The notes: generated by a model not told the origin, from the letters alone. 54,273 bases of DNA from Stenotrophomonas_A sp002429615 (GCA_031987425.1 DALZZL010000009.1:1-54273), one strand, 5' to 3'; counted from the first letter of the stretch, positions 16,620-26,512 are shown. Numbers and translations are program-made.

Positions 16620-17607
16620 GAAATTCCTCGATCGCATCGTCCACCGCGGCCCTGTTTTCCAACAGGCCGTGTCCGACACCCTCCAGCGTGACGATCTCGC
16701 CGCCGAACATTCCCCTATACCGGGCGGCATTTTCCGCTGGCATGAAGTCGCAGCTCCCGCGAATGATCAGCGTAGGCGTGGGTGCGCGCTCACGCTCAAC
16801 CAGCTTGGCCTTCGCGGCCGACCTGGTGATCATGCGTTGCACATAGAGGTTTCCGCCGCCCGGCAGCGCGGGTGGCGCCATCTGTGTGTCCTTGCATACG
16901 AAGCCATCGGCGAGCTGCGTGCTGACGAGGGCGTCGAAGAGCAGCCCGGCCTCGACCTGGCCGAGCGTGCTTTCGGCGGCCGCTCCCTTCTTGTCGATCA
17001 GCAGGATGGCGTCCCTCGTCTGCTTGCTCATCTCGACCTGGGTGCGCTGGGTCTTCGAGAAGTCCCGCTCGACCGAATCGCCGGGGAAGGTGCCCGGTGA
17101 GGTGAGGATCATGCCTGCCACATGCTCGGGAAAGCGCGCGGCATAGCCGGCCGATAGCGATGCGCCGTAGGAGTTGCCCCACAGAATGACCCTTTCCGCT
17201 TTCAATGCATCGCGGAAAGCTTCGAGATCACTGATTTCCCGCTCGAAGGAGTACTCAGCCGCCGGCAGGCGATCCGAAACCCCCGCGCCTGCACGGTCGT
17301 AATAGGCCGTCGTGAAGCCCAGCCGTCGGAACACGGCGCCTTCGTCGATCCGGCGCGCTTCGGTATAGAGGCCAGGGCCGCCGTGCACGAAGATCACCAA
17401 AGTCTTCCTGGCGGGTACGGCGTCACCTGCCACGATCCACTCCCCGACAGTGGATCCCGTCGCAAGCTGGACTTTGCTGGCGGACCGTCGATAGCTGTCG
17501 GCGTCAGTGGCGGATGCGGCGCCCGTCGCGGTGGTGAGCAACGTCACCGCGAGCGTCCATGTGATGGGCTGAAATGCGACGCGGCGCCCTGGTCTGTTTC
17601 GGGTCAT
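16591..17607 (-). CDS. Secreted alpha/beta hydrolase (proline iminopeptidase-like)
   Basis: A 338-residue exported hydrolase. A signal peptide (ITWTLAVTLLTTATGAASA) is followed by the oxyanion motif HGGPG (75-79), the YYDRAGAGVSD segment, nucleophile S146 in GNSYG, and the likely acid D287 (SCDF) and base H313 (GVGHG). HGGPG and GNSYG are typical of the prolyl aminopeptidase-like branch; the true substrate may be a peptide or an ester. The start at 17607 has GGGGAA upstream. It follows the 297-residue gene by 23 bases, so the two are probably one operon. Confidence 0.87.
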   Translation of the reverse strand: MTRNRPGRRVAFQPITWTLAVTLLTTATGAASATDADSYRRSASKVQLATGSTVGEWIVAGDAVPARKTLVIFVHGGPGLYTEARRIDEGAVFRRLGFTTAYYDRAGAGVSDRLPAAEYSFEREISDLEAFRDALKAERVILWGNSYGASLSAGYAARFPEHVAGMILTSPGTFPGDSVERDFSKTQRTQVEMSKQTRDAILLIDKKGAAAESTLGQVEAGLLFDALVSTQLADGFVCKDTQMAPPALPGGGNLYVQRMITRSAAKAKLVERERAPTPTLIIRGSCDFMPAENAARYRGMFGGEIVTLEGVGHGLLENRAAVDDAIEEFLKRDMSALP

Positions 17608-17630
17608 TGAACATTCCCCATCGGGAGGGT

Positions 17631-18524
17631 CTAGATCGCGTCCGGCAAAAGGGCATTCACTGCCTGGACCTTGCTGTCGAGCAGGGGCGCATCTCCCGAG
17701 GTGACGAGATAGTCGCGCACGAATGATTCGAAGCTCGGACTGGAACAGGCGCCGGTGTTGAGGCACAGCGAGGTCATCAGCGGCGAGCCCGCGCTGCAAT
17801 CCAATCCCCGCCGACAGGCAACGATGCTCCATGCATAGCCGGAAAGGGGATCGCCAGCGACACTGGCGTAGATGCCGGTACCTTCACCGCTCGAATTGCC
17901 GGCAACCAACTGGCCCAGGTCAAATAGCGCGGCGGGGTCGCCGCTGGTCACGACTTGATCCATGAATCTGCGCAGGTCGTCGCCGTGAGGGCGATTGCCC
18001 GGCGCCATGAACAGCCGGGCCTGCGCCACGAGATCACCTTGCTTGGCCGCTTGGGCAAGCCACAGGTCGCGGGCTTCGATCGGGATGATCGCGCCGTTGT
18101 CTACTACCGCGCACTCTTCCGTCGTGGCGCTCGCCACACGCTTCATTTCTTTCGCATCGGCGGGCGACTTCGATAACGCCGTGATCGCGTCGATGCTCTG
18201 GAGGAATTTCTGGGGGTTGATGTTGACGAGCATGCAACGCCCGTATATGTCCGCCAGGTCCCGTTGCGCTATGGCTTCGCCCGCTTCAGCGCGAGCTTTC
18301 GTCGCGAGGAAGTAATCCAGGAAGTGGTTTGGACTTGCGCGTAAAGGCGGCGCGGGGCGGGCTGGCGCCTTGCCGACTTCCGCGGAATCACTGGCCGGCA
18401 CAGTATCGGCAGCATGCGCTTGCGCGGTGTCGATCGAGGCTTCGCCTGCCCCTTGGTGCAAGTACATGGCGATGCCGGCGATAAGCACTATCGCGACTGC
18501 CATCAGCAAACTGCGGCGCGCCAT
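17631..18524 (-). CDS. Hypothetical membrane-anchored periplasmic protein
   Basis: A 297-residue protein with an N-terminal hydrophobic segment (LLMAVAIVLIAGIAMYL, residues 6-22), then a low-complexity Ala/Pro linker and a helical, cysteine-containing domain. Cysteine pairs (RRGLDC, TSLCLNTGACS) suggest a periplasmic location. The helical stretch with repeated Ala/Gly spacing recalls Sel1-type repeats, but no clear repeat can be aligned. AGGGGG precedes the ATG. Function unknown; transcribed with the downstream hydrolase. Confidence 0.7.
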   Translation of the reverse strand: MARRSLLMAVAIVLIAGIAMYLHQGAGEASIDTAQAHAADTVPASDSAEVGKAPARPAPPLRASPNHFLDYFLATKARAEAGEAIAQRDLADIYGRCMLVNINPQKFLQSIDAITALSKSPADAKEMKRVASATTEECAVVDNGAIIPIEARDLWLAQAAKQGDLVAQARLFMAPGNRPHGDDLRRFMDQVVTSGDPAALFDLGQLVAGNSSGEGTGIYASVAGDPLSGYAWSIVACRRGLDCSAGSPLMTSLCLNTGACSSPSFESFVRDYLVTSGDAPLLDSKVQAVNALLPDAI

Positions 18525-18698
18525 GTAGCCCCCTGGTCACAGATCCCTGTGCGCGATACGTGGGCATCGCTGGGCAACTTTAGACGTATGTCCGTCAACT
18601 TATCAACGCCGCTCCATTCTCGACCCGAGGCCGAGGGGTGGCGAATGAGGCGCATAGGTTAAAGTCCCCCTCCGGCCCATGGCGGACATTTGGCCAGC

Positions 18699-19019
18699 AT
18701 GCTGGAATTGCCTCACACACCAGATTCGGTGCTGGTCGCGCTACGTTGGGGCGCCACGCCAGAGGATGCGCCGTATTCGCACCACCAGATCGTGGCGTGG
18801 TGCGACCGGTTCTGGTGCCACTTCATGGACCAAGATGCGCCGGCCGAGATCGAGCGGCTACTTCCAGTGCTCGCGGATGTCGATGTCCAATGGGACATCT
18901 TCGTCGCCTGTACTTATACGAGTGAGCAGCTGCGTGCGCTCAATCTCGACGATGTCAGGCTGCCTGTTGAATGGTTCGAAGCCTGGCTCAATGAGGCGCT
19001 GGTGGCACTGGAACGCTGA
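18699..19019 (+). CDS. Hypothetical protein, 106 residues
   Basis: Unrecognised soluble acidic protein rich in Trp, Asp and Leu (CDRFWCHFMDQD; LPVEWFEAWLNEAL near the end). No signal peptide or membrane segment. The start is uncertain: ATG at 18699 is used, a TTG at 18690 is in frame, and there is no convincing ribosome binding site. It ends convergently with the anti-sigma gene, 30 bases away. Confidence 0.6.
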   Translation: MLELPHTPDSVLVALRWGATPEDAPYSHHQIVAWCDRFWCHFMDQDAPAEIERLLPVLADVDVQWDIFVACTYTSEQLRALNLDDVRLPVEWFEAWLNEALVALER

Positions 19020-19049
19020 GAAGGCGCCGCCGCTTTCTCTGCCTGCCAA

Positions 19050-19483
19050 TTACATCGCCCCAGCGTTGCCCGGTCTCCGCACGACCACGCTGGCAAAGCG
19101 GATTCCCCAGGTGAGCGAGATGCAGGCCAGTGCCGAGAACATCACGGCCATGCTTCCCTCTGGCAATCCCACCCGCAGTACCTGCAGCACCTTGTCGCCG
19201 TACATGCCCGTCACGACGACCAGCGACAGCGCAAGCGCGCAGACCAGCAAGGTCGTGAGCGTGCGCTCCATCGCCGCATCCTGTTGCGCGATGCGTGCGC
19301 TTACGGTCGCCGCGAAGTCCGCTGGCGGCTCCGCGACCGGCGCGGCCGCCAAGGCTTCGGAGAGCAGGAGGTAACGCTCGGCCAGCGGGTCCCGTCCTGT
19401 CGCCCGGTCGCCGCGTGCGGCGCGCAGCCCGCGTTCCTGGGCTTGCCATTCTTCCTGCTCATCGGGACGTTCGTTGCCCTGGT

Positions 19484-19487
<4 letters not shown>
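19050..19487 (-). CDS. Probable anti-sigma factor, two-TM membrane protein
   Basis: A 145-residue protein with a charged soluble N-terminus (1-75) and two transmembrane helices (about 76-95 and 111-129). It overlaps the sigma-factor gene by four bases (ATGA), the usual arrangement of an ECF sigma factor and its membrane-bound anti-sigma partner. No zinc-binding ZAS motif (HxxxCxxC) is present, so the anti-sigma role rests on position and topology only. Confidence 0.65.
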
Positions 19488-20083
<596 letters not shown>

Positions 20084-20092
20084 TCCAGAAGA

Positions 20093-20120
20093 AGATACGG
20101 TCGGCAGGAATTTGGTTGCA
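20093..20120 (-). promoter_or_regulatory. Candidate autoregulated ECF promoter (sigma gene side)
   Basis: On the minus strand TGCAACC (20120-20114) and CGTATCT (20099-20093) are separated by 14 bases, just before the sigma-factor ATG. The -35-like box lies in the 14-bp perfect palindrome TTGGTTGCAACCAA (20112-20125). The same two 7-mers with the same spacing occur on the other strand at 20132-20159. Confidence 0.5.
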
Positions 20121-20131
20121 ACCAATCGATC

Positions 20132-20159
20132 TGCAACCGGTTGCGCCTTGCCCGTATCT
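20132..20159 (+). promoter_or_regulatory. Candidate ECF promoter (membrane protein side)
   Basis: TGCAACC (20132-20138) and CGTATCT (20153-20159), spacer 14, about 34 bases before the start of the small membrane protein gene. The first box lies in the 12-bp palindrome GCAACCGGTTGC (20133-20144). Identity with the divergent copy suggests both are read by the neighbouring ECF sigma factor. Confidence 0.5.
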
Positions 20160-20192
20160 CAGTAACCAGACCCGCCAAACTGGAACCGGCCC

Positions 20193-20522
20193 ATGCATTA
20201 CGACATCCTGATCCCGATCACCCTCTTCATCTGCATCGCCTATTCGCTCAAGGCGGTGGTTGACGCCTATGCGCGCAGGAAGATCATTGAAACCCGGGGG
20301 TCCGAAGAGCTGGTCCGCACGCTGCTGGAGGGCGAGACCGTGCGTCGTCGCCAGGCATCGCTGCAGTGGGGAACGGTCATGGTCATCCTGAGCCTGGGCT
20401 TTGGTGTGGTCGAGTTTCTCAATGTGGAGACCGTCACCCCGGGCGTGGTGGCGATCCTGCTGGCCGCCACCGGCCTCGGAAACCTGGCCTATTACCTGAT
20501 CGAGCGCAAGCTCCAGCGATAA
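20193..20522 (+). CDS. Small membrane protein, DUF6249-like
   Basis: A 109-residue inner-membrane protein with three hydrophobic segments (about 4-25, 60-77, 84-103) and a charged cytoplasmic-looking stretch between the first two (RRKIIETRGSEELVRTLLEGE). This layout matches DUF6249 proteins, whose role is unknown. It is divergent from the ECF sigma gene and shares its promoter-like motif, so it is a likely member of that regulon, perhaps a sensor or effector of membrane stress. Confidence 0.7.
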   Translation: MHYDILIPITLFICIAYSLKAVVDAYARRKIIETRGSEELVRTLLEGETVRRRQASLQWGTVMVILSLGFGVVEFLNVETVTPGVVAILLAATGLGNLAYYLIERKLQR

Positions 20523-20639
20523 CGCCCCGGCACACGAAGCGCGCATCGCCGCGCTTCCCCCCATCACCTCGCAACGCGGACAGCGCGGAAGCACTGGCGG
20601 CTTCTGATGGCTTCGCCGTGCTCGAATTCAAGGATGTCA

Positions 20640-21566
20640 ATGTATTTCATCGTGAGTAAATCGCGTCACGCCGCCCGTGCACTGGTGAGCCTTTGCGCAT
20701 GCCTGATCGCGCCGCTGTGCGGCGCGGCAACCATGCAGGCGGCGGATCGGCCTGCGGTATGCGCGTCAGCCCAGGCGAAGCAGGCGGGGCTGATCGTCCA
20801 CGTCCCTTTCCAGACCGTGGACGGCCGCATCTACGTCGATGCCCGCGTCAACGGCCAGGGACCTTTCCGCTTCGCGGTGGACACGGGGGCCGGCGGGCTG
20901 GCACGGGCCGACAGCCGCCTGGTCAGCGCCCTCGGCCTGCCGGTGGTCGGGCAGGCGAGTGCCTCCGACGGCGTGCAGCAGGCGAGCGTGCAGACGACGC
21001 GGCTGGCATCCGTGCAGCTGGGCGGCCTGGTGCGCCACGACATCGAGGTGATCACCCGCGATTACGCCAGCCGCAGCGCGGACGAGGCCAAGTTCTTCGG
21101 GCTGTTGGCGCGTGAGTTCTTCGCCGACGGCCTCCTCGTCATCGACTACCCCAACCGGATGCTGTCCTTCAGCCGCACGCTGTCGCTATCGCCGGGCGAT
21201 CCGGGGGTGCTGGGCTACGAACGCGCGTTCAGGGTGCCGATCTCCATCGGAACGGTCCATACGGTCGGCAACCTGGATACCGGTGCCAATGTGGGGCTCG
21301 TGCTTCCCCAGTCGGTCTACCGTGACGTCGAAGCGGGGCCACTGGAGGCGGGTGGCCGGGCCCAGCTGACCAACGGCCATATCGACATGCAGCAGACGGT
21401 CATCACCGGTGGCGTTCGGATCGGAGCGCTGTCGCTGGCAAACGTCGATGCCAAAGTCTCGGAGAAGTATCCGGAAGTGCTGGTCGGTGCGCATGCGCTG
21501 CAGGACGCGGTGCTCCTGATCGACCAGCGTTCCCGCTCCGTCGCCATCTGCGGGCGGGAGGAATGA
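20640..21566 (+). CDS. Secreted retropepsin-like aspartyl protease
   Basis: A 308-residue exported protein with a signal peptide (ALVSLCACLIAPLCGAA). Two pepsin-like lobes each carry an active-site triad: D81-T-G-A (FRFAVDTGAG) and D213-T-G-A (VGNLDTGAN), the single-chain two-lobe form of bacterial aspartyl proteases. ATG at 20640 is chosen for AAGGA five bases upstream; in-frame ATGs at 20607 and 20634 are alternatives. It lies 156 bases before the arylsulfatase gene, same strand. The substrate is unknown. Confidence 0.85.
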   Translation: MYFIVSKSRHAARALVSLCACLIAPLCGAATMQAADRPAVCASAQAKQAGLIVHVPFQTVDGRIYVDARVNGQGPFRFAVDTGAGGLARADSRLVSALGLPVVGQASASDGVQQASVQTTRLASVQLGGLVRHDIEVITRDYASRSADEAKFFGLLAREFFADGLLVIDYPNRMLSFSRTLSLSPGDPGVLGYERAFRVPISIGTVHTVGNLDTGANVGLVLPQSVYRDVEAGPLEAGGRAQLTNGHIDMQQTVITGGVRIGALSLANVDAKVSEKYPEVLVGAHALQDAVLLIDQRSRSVAICGREE

Positions 21567-21722
21567 CGGGTGCCATGGGAGGCAGGCGATCGGGTCGGCG
21601 TGAAGGCGTCAGTAGAACTACTTATCCATGCGCAGAAGATGCACTGAAGACAGACCTTTTCGATGGGGTGACGATGGCCGCAGCCAAACCCAGGCCCGTC
21701 ACTTTTCCGGAGAGGTGTCGCA

Positions 21723-24092
21723 ATGCAGAAGCCGAAGGAAGATTCAGCCGACACGCTGACGCGGAACATCCTGCCGATTCCCGACCGGAAGTTCGTTGGA
21801 CTGACCACCTACGACGCCAGGGATCCGGATACCGCCTATCCACCGATCAAGGCGCTGCGGCCCCCGAAGGGCGCGCCGAACGTGATGATCATCCTGGTGG
21901 ACGACGCGGGCTTCGGCTCCTCATCGGCGTTTGGCGGGCCGTGCCACACCCCCAACTTCGAGAAGCTGGCCGCGGGCGGCCTGAAGTACATCCGCTTCCA
22001 CACCACCGCCTTGTGCTCGCCGACACGGCAGGCGCTGCTGACCGGCCGCAACCATCACTCGGTCGGCATGGGCGCCATCACCGAGATGGGCACTTCCGCG
22101 CCCGGCAACAGTGGCGTTCGGCCCAAGGAGAAGGCGCCGCTGGCGGAAATCCTGAAGCTCAACGGCTTTTCGACCGCGCAGTTCGGCAAATGTCATGAGG
22201 TGCCCTATTGGGAGGTGTCGCCGATGGGGCCATTCACGCAATGGCCGACCGGTTCGGGGTTCGAGCACTTCTACGGTTTCGTCGGTGGCGAGGCCAACCA
22301 GTATTACCCCGGTCTCTATGAAGGCACGAAGGCCGTCGAGCCGCCAAAGACGCCCGAAGAGGGATATACGCTCAACGAAGACCTGGCCAACCGCGCCATC
22401 ACCTGGATCCGCCAGCAGAAGGCCTTGATGCCGGACAAGCCCTTCTTCGTCTACTACGCGCCCGGCGCCACGCATGCGCCGCACCACGTTCCGGCTGCAT
22501 GGTCCGACAAGTACAAGGGGAAGTTCGACGCCGGCTGGGACGCATTGCGGGAAGAGACCATCGCGCGGCAGAAGAAGCTGGGTGTGATCCCGAAGGACGC
22601 CGAGCTGACCCAGCGCCATGCCGAGATTCCAGCCTGGGATGACATGCCCGTCGAGCTCAAGCCGGTCCTGGCTCGGCAGATGGAGATCTATGCCGGGTTC
22701 ATGGAGCAGACCGACCATGAAATCGGACGCCTGCTCGACGCCGTCGAGGGCCTGGGCATCATGGATGACACGCTCATCTACCTGATCGTCGGCGACAACG
22801 GCGCCTCCGCCGAGGGAACCATCAACGGCTGCTTCAACGAGATGACCACGTTGAACGGCATGCCGGCCATCGAGACCCCCGAGTTCCTGCTGAGCAAGAT
22901 CCAGGATTTCGGTACGCCCAAGGCCTACAACCATTACGCGGTGGGCTGGGCCCACGCGCTCTGCGCGCCATACCAGTGGACCAAGCAGGTCGCCTCGCAC
23001 TGGGGCGGGACCCGCAACGGCACCATCGTGCATTGGCCCAATGGCGTGAAGGGCAAGGGCGAGCTGCGTGACCAGTTCCACCATGTCATCGACGTCGCCA
23101 AGACGATCCTGGAGGTGTGCCAGCTGCCGGAGCCGACCATCGTCAACAGCATCGCGCAGGCGCCCTTCGAAGGGGTCAGCATGGCGTCCACGTTCACGGA
23201 TGCGAAGGCGCCGGAGAACCACCTCGTGCAGTACTTCGAGATGATGGGCAACCGGGGCCTGTACTTGAATGGATGGACGGCCTGCACCAAGCACCGCACC
23301 CCATGGAAGGCGGACCAGCCGGCGCCTTTCGACGACGACACCTGGGAGCTTTACGCGCCGGATGACTGGACACAGGCGCACAACATCGCTGCCAAGGATC
23401 CCAGGAAGCTGGCCGACCTGCAGCGCCTGTGGCTCATCGAGGCGACCAAGTACAACGTGGTGCCGCTGGATGATCGTGGCTTCGAGCGGATCAACCCGGA
23501 GATCGCCGGGCGCCCGCAGCTGATCACTGGCAACAGCCAGCTGCTGTTCCAGGGCATGCGGGTCAGCGAGGCGTGCGTGCTGACGCTGAAGAACAAGTCG
23601 CACTCGGTAACGGCGCAGGTGACCATTCCCGACAGCGGCGCCGAAGGGGTCATCGTCACCCAGGGCGGTTCGGTGGGTGGCTGGACGCTGTACTGCAAGG
23701 GCGGCAAGTTGAAGTACTGCTACAACTTCTTCGGCATCGAGCACTACATCGTCGAGGCCGAGCAGGCCGTGCCCGTGGGCAAGTGCCAGCTGCGCATGGA
23801 ATTCCATTACGACGGCGGCGGCCTGGCGAAAGGTGGCGATGTCACCCTGTACTACGACGGCAAGGCGGTCGGGAAGGGGCGCGTGGAGAAGACCCAGCCC
23901 ATGGGGTATTCGGCCGACGAGGCCTGTGATGTGGGCGGCGATACCGGATCACCCGCGTCGCCCGAATACGGACCCACCGGCAATGCTTTCTCCGGCGACA
24001 TCGAATGGGTGCAGATCGACCTGGGCGACGACGACCATGACCATCTGATCACCGCGGAAGACCGTTTCAAGCTCGCGATGGCGCGCCAGTAG
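21723..24092 (+). CDS. Arylsulfatase (type I, formylglycine-dependent)
   Basis: A 789-residue sulfatase that hydrolyses sulfate esters, probably for sulfur or carbon scavenging. The signature C98-S-P-T-R ... LTGR marks the cysteine converted to formylglycine by a separate enzyme. Metal ligands include D60, D61 (ILVDDAGFG) and D358-N359 (VGDNGAS). No signal peptide is seen, as in cytoplasmic Pseudomonas AtsA. The extra C-terminal region (about residue 600 on) forms a beta-rich domain (DVTLYYDGKAVGKGRVE) found in long bacterial arylsulfatases. GGAGAGG precedes the ATG. It is followed by a DUF1254 lipoprotein gene. Confidence 0.93.
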   Translation: MQKPKEDSADTLTRNILPIPDRKFVGLTTYDARDPDTAYPPIKALRPPKGAPNVMIILVDDAGFGSSSAFGGPCHTPNFEKLAAGGLKYIRFHTTALCSPTRQALLTGRNHHSVGMGAITEMGTSAPGNSGVRPKEKAPLAEILKLNGFSTAQFGKCHEVPYWEVSPMGPFTQWPTGSGFEHFYGFVGGEANQYYPGLYEGTKAVEPPKTPEEGYTLNEDLANRAITWIRQQKALMPDKPFFVYYAPGATHAPHHVPAAWSDKYKGKFDAGWDALREETIARQKKLGVIPKDAELTQRHAEIPAWDDMPVELKPVLARQMEIYAGFMEQTDHEIGRLLDAVEGLGIMDDTLIYLIVGDNGASAEGTINGCFNEMTTLNGMPAIETPEFLLSKIQDFGTPKAYNHYAVGWAHALCAPYQWTKQVASHWGGTRNGTIVHWPNGVKGKGELRDQFHHVIDVAKTILEVCQLPEPTIVNSIAQAPFEGVSMASTFTDAKAPENHLVQYFEMMGNRGLYLNGWTACTKHRTPWKADQPAPFDDDTWELYAPDDWTQAHNIAAKDPRKLADLQRLWLIEATKYNVVPLDDRGFERINPEIAGRPQLITGNSQLLFQGMRVSEACVLTLKNKSHSVTAQVTIPDSGAEGVIVTQGGSVGGWTLYCKGGKLKYCYNFFGIEHYIVEAEQAVPVGKCQLRMEFHYDGGGLAKGGDVTLYYDGKAVGKGRVEKTQPMGYSADEACDVGGDTGSPASPEYGPTGNAFSGDIEWVQIDLGDDDHDHLITAEDRFKLAMARQ

Positions 24093-24125
24093 GCGATGCC
24101 GTCTGCCCTGAAGGAAATCAGTCAA

Positions 24126-25670
24126 ATGAAAGCACTCCTGATTGCCGCGCTTGTCGCCGTTTCGCTGGTTGCCTGCCGCAAGGCGCCCAGCGAAGCCAAT
24201 ACGCCGCCTTCAACACAGGCACCTGCACCGGCGCCCGCGCCGTCCGTCGATGCCACGCCCCCTGGAGCCGCCATGTCCACGCCTTCGACCACCGCAACCG
24301 CCGATTCGCTGACCCAGCCGGACAAGGACGCGATCCTGTCCGAAGGCTACATCCGCACCATCGGACAACTGGCCTATGTCTGGGGCTGGCCAATGGTCAA
24401 CATGATCAACCGGCGCGCGGCAATCACCCAGGCCCCGCATCCCGGTCTGCTCGATGGCGTACTGCCAGCGGCGCCGCGTGGCCAGATCGGCATGCTGCAC
24501 GACTACATCGACCCGGCGGAGACCTTCGTGACCTGTCCCAACCAGGACGTGGTCTACGGCCTGGGGTTCTTCTCGCTGGATGAGGAGCCGGTGGTGATCC
24601 AGGTGCCGGACTTCGGTGACCGCTTCTGGGTGTACGCGCTGTATGACGCGCGCACCAACCAGTTCGGTGAGGTCGGCAAGCCCTATGGCAGCAAGCCCGG
24701 CTTCTACCTGCTGGCTGGCCCGAACTGGAAGGGCGAGACGCCCGCGGGCATCACCGCCGTGGTGCGTTCCAGCACTGAGCTGGCCAACGCGATTCCGCGC
24801 GTGTTCCAGGACGACACCGACGCGGACCGCAAGGCCATCCAGCCGCTGCTGAACCAGATCGTCGCCTATCCGCTCTCGCAGTTCGACGGCAAGATGAAGT
24901 CGATCACCTGGGCCAGCGCGCCGATCATCCCCAAGCCGGGCCCGAAGAGCGACGGCGAGACCAAATGGGTGATCCCGGAGAAGTTCTTCGACAAGGACCA
25001 GTTCGGCGCGGTGCTGGATATCGTGCCGCCGCTGCCCGGCGAGGAAGCGATGTATGCGCAGTTCCGCGCACTGATGGCCGCCGCCGACAAGGATCCGGCG
25101 ATCAGGCAGCAGCTGCTCAAGGTGGCGCAGGACACCGAGGAGGGCGTGATCAAGCCGTTCTTCCAGTGGAAGCACAACGGCAAGCCCGCCGGCAACGGTT
25201 GGAACCGCTCGGTGAGCAATGCGCAGACCGGGCTGGACTACTTCAACCGCACAGGCACGGCGAAGTCGAACATGTTCGACAACCGCCCGACCGAGACGCA
25301 GTACTTCTATACGGACGTGGACGCCGACGGCAAGCCGTTGTCCGGCGGCAGCCAGTACACGGTCACCTTCGCCGCCGGGCAGGAGCCGCCGGTACAGGGC
25401 TTCTGGTCGCTGACGTTGTACAACGACAAGCACCTATTCAATCCCAATCCGCTCAAGCGCTATTCGCTGGGCACCAAGAACAAGAACCTGCAGCGCAACG
25501 ACGATGGTTCGCTGACGCTGTACGTCGGCCACACCTCTCCGGGCGCTGACAAGGAGTCGAACTGGCTGCCGGCGCCGGCGGGCAATTTCTCGCTCTACAT
25601 CCGCGCCTACTGGGGCAAGGAAGGCATCACGGGCGGGAGCTGGCAGCCGCCGGTGGTTGAAAGGAAATAG
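24126..25670 (+). CDS. DUF1254/DUF1214 lipoprotein
   Basis: A 514-residue lipoprotein. Lipobox VSLVAC with modified C17, then a Pro/Ala-rich linker (to about 60), a DUF1254 domain (about 70-220, YVWGWPMVNMINRRAA) and a C-terminal DUF1214 domain (about 390-510, YNDKHLFNPNPLKRYSLG). The biochemical role of this pair is unknown. AAGGAA precedes the ATG at 24126, 33 bases after the arylsulfatase stop, so the two are likely co-transcribed. Confidence 0.9.
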   Translation: MKALLIAALVAVSLVACRKAPSEANTPPSTQAPAPAPAPSVDATPPGAAMSTPSTTATADSLTQPDKDAILSEGYIRTIGQLAYVWGWPMVNMINRRAAITQAPHPGLLDGVLPAAPRGQIGMLHDYIDPAETFVTCPNQDVVYGLGFFSLDEEPVVIQVPDFGDRFWVYALYDARTNQFGEVGKPYGSKPGFYLLAGPNWKGETPAGITAVVRSSTELANAIPRVFQDDTDADRKAIQPLLNQIVAYPLSQFDGKMKSITWASAPIIPKPGPKSDGETKWVIPEKFFDKDQFGAVLDIVPPLPGEEAMYAQFRALMAAADKDPAIRQQLLKVAQDTEEGVIKPFFQWKHNGKPAGNGWNRSVSNAQTGLDYFNRTGTAKSNMFDNRPTETQYFYTDVDADGKPLSGGSQYTVTFAAGQEPPVQGFWSLTLYNDKHLFNPNPLKRYSLGTKNKNLQRNDDGSLTLYVGHTSPGADKESNWLPAPAGNFSLYIRAYWGKEGITGGSWQPPVVERK

Positions 25671-25868
25671 CGGCCTGACGCTTGCGTGGCCTGTCGGCTT
25701 CATTGCGCGCGCCTCAGCCCATCACTTGATCGGTGATGTAGGGGGGCGCCGTGCGGTGCTGAAAGCCAGTGAACGGTGATCATTGAGCTTGGCGCAGGGG
25801 CGTCAAATCTCTGCGTTTATCTGGCCAGCCCAGCTGCGGTCTAAAGGCTTATTCATGAAGCCACGGTC

Positions 25869-25893
25869 GCCGTTGCGTTGTGACGGCTTTTTT
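25869..25893 (+). terminator. Candidate terminator after the DUF1254 gene
   Basis: GCCGTT / GACGGC stem (six pairs, one a G-T wobble), seven-base loop, followed by six T. It lies 200 bases after the DUF1254 stop and just before the convergent gene end. Nothing else is recognised in 25671-25868. Confidence 0.5.
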
Positions 25894-25903
25894 AAGGCGC
25901 CGC

Positions 25904-26488
25904 CTAGTTCACGACCAATGCATCGATCCAGACCCTGGATAGGACAGAGAACGCGACAGGCTGGGTGTAATACGACATCGGATCGTTGATGTGCAAGAAC
26001 GCTTCCGGTCCCCATGGCGTCATCTCGAAGTGCATTCCTCGGAGTAGTACGACATGTGTCGTTGCGGAAGGTGTGGCGACTTGCAGAAGCACCGGGCGCT
26101 GGGATTGCAGTGTGTAATAGAGCGTCATGGGATCCGCTGGCAGCGCATATGACGATGGCCGCTGCGTAAACGCCTCTATCAGATGCGAGACCTGAAGGAA
26201 CGTCCCGGTGGCCATGCAGGGAGACACGCAGCACTGTTGACTTGGCATGCCCAGCCCGACGGAGACCAAGGCGCACTGAGGGGGCGTCTGGTGGGGGCCT
26301 ATGCGCCAATGGATTACCTGCTGAGCGACCGCCGCCCAGCACCATACGGGTGCTTGCTGGGGAATATTCTGGATGGGCAGGTCAATCGGCGGCGGAAGCG
26401 GACTTCCCATGCCCGTACTCCATGCCGGCACAGGTTGGCATAGTGCGGAAGGCGTCGCGAGGAGGGCGGCGAGTATCAGCGCTCTCAT
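25904..26488 (-). CDS. Secreted papain-like cysteine protease (C39/AvrRpt2-like)
   Basis: A 194-residue exported protein: short signal peptide (MRALILAALLATPSALC), proline-rich linker, then a papain-fold core. C50 lies in QAPVWCWAA, with Q45 five residues before it as the oxyanion residue, H145 in THVVLLRG, and N168-D169 in HINDPM as third member. WCWAA is the hallmark of the C39-like/AvrRpt2-like group. Extra cysteines (QCCVSPC) may form disulfides. AAGGA precedes the ATG at 26488. It follows the two-TM gene by 24 bases; both are lower in GC than the surroundings. Confidence 0.78.
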   Translation of the reverse strand: MRALILAALLATPSALCQPVPAWSTGMGSPLPPPIDLPIQNIPQQAPVWCWAAVAQQVIHWRIGPHQTPPQCALVSVGLGMPSQQCCVSPCMATGTFLQVSHLIEAFTQRPSSYALPADPMTLYYTLQSQRPVLLQVATPSATTHVVLLRGMHFEMTPWGPEAFLHINDPMSYYTQPVAFSVLSRVWIDALVVN

Positions 26489-26512
26489 GATTCGTCCTTG
26501 CATCGAAGTGGG

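Noticed and set aside
21921..23807. Minus-strand open frame of 628 codons opposite the arylsulfatase
   Set aside because: Shadow of the sulfatase gene, which carries the CSPTR signature on the other strand.
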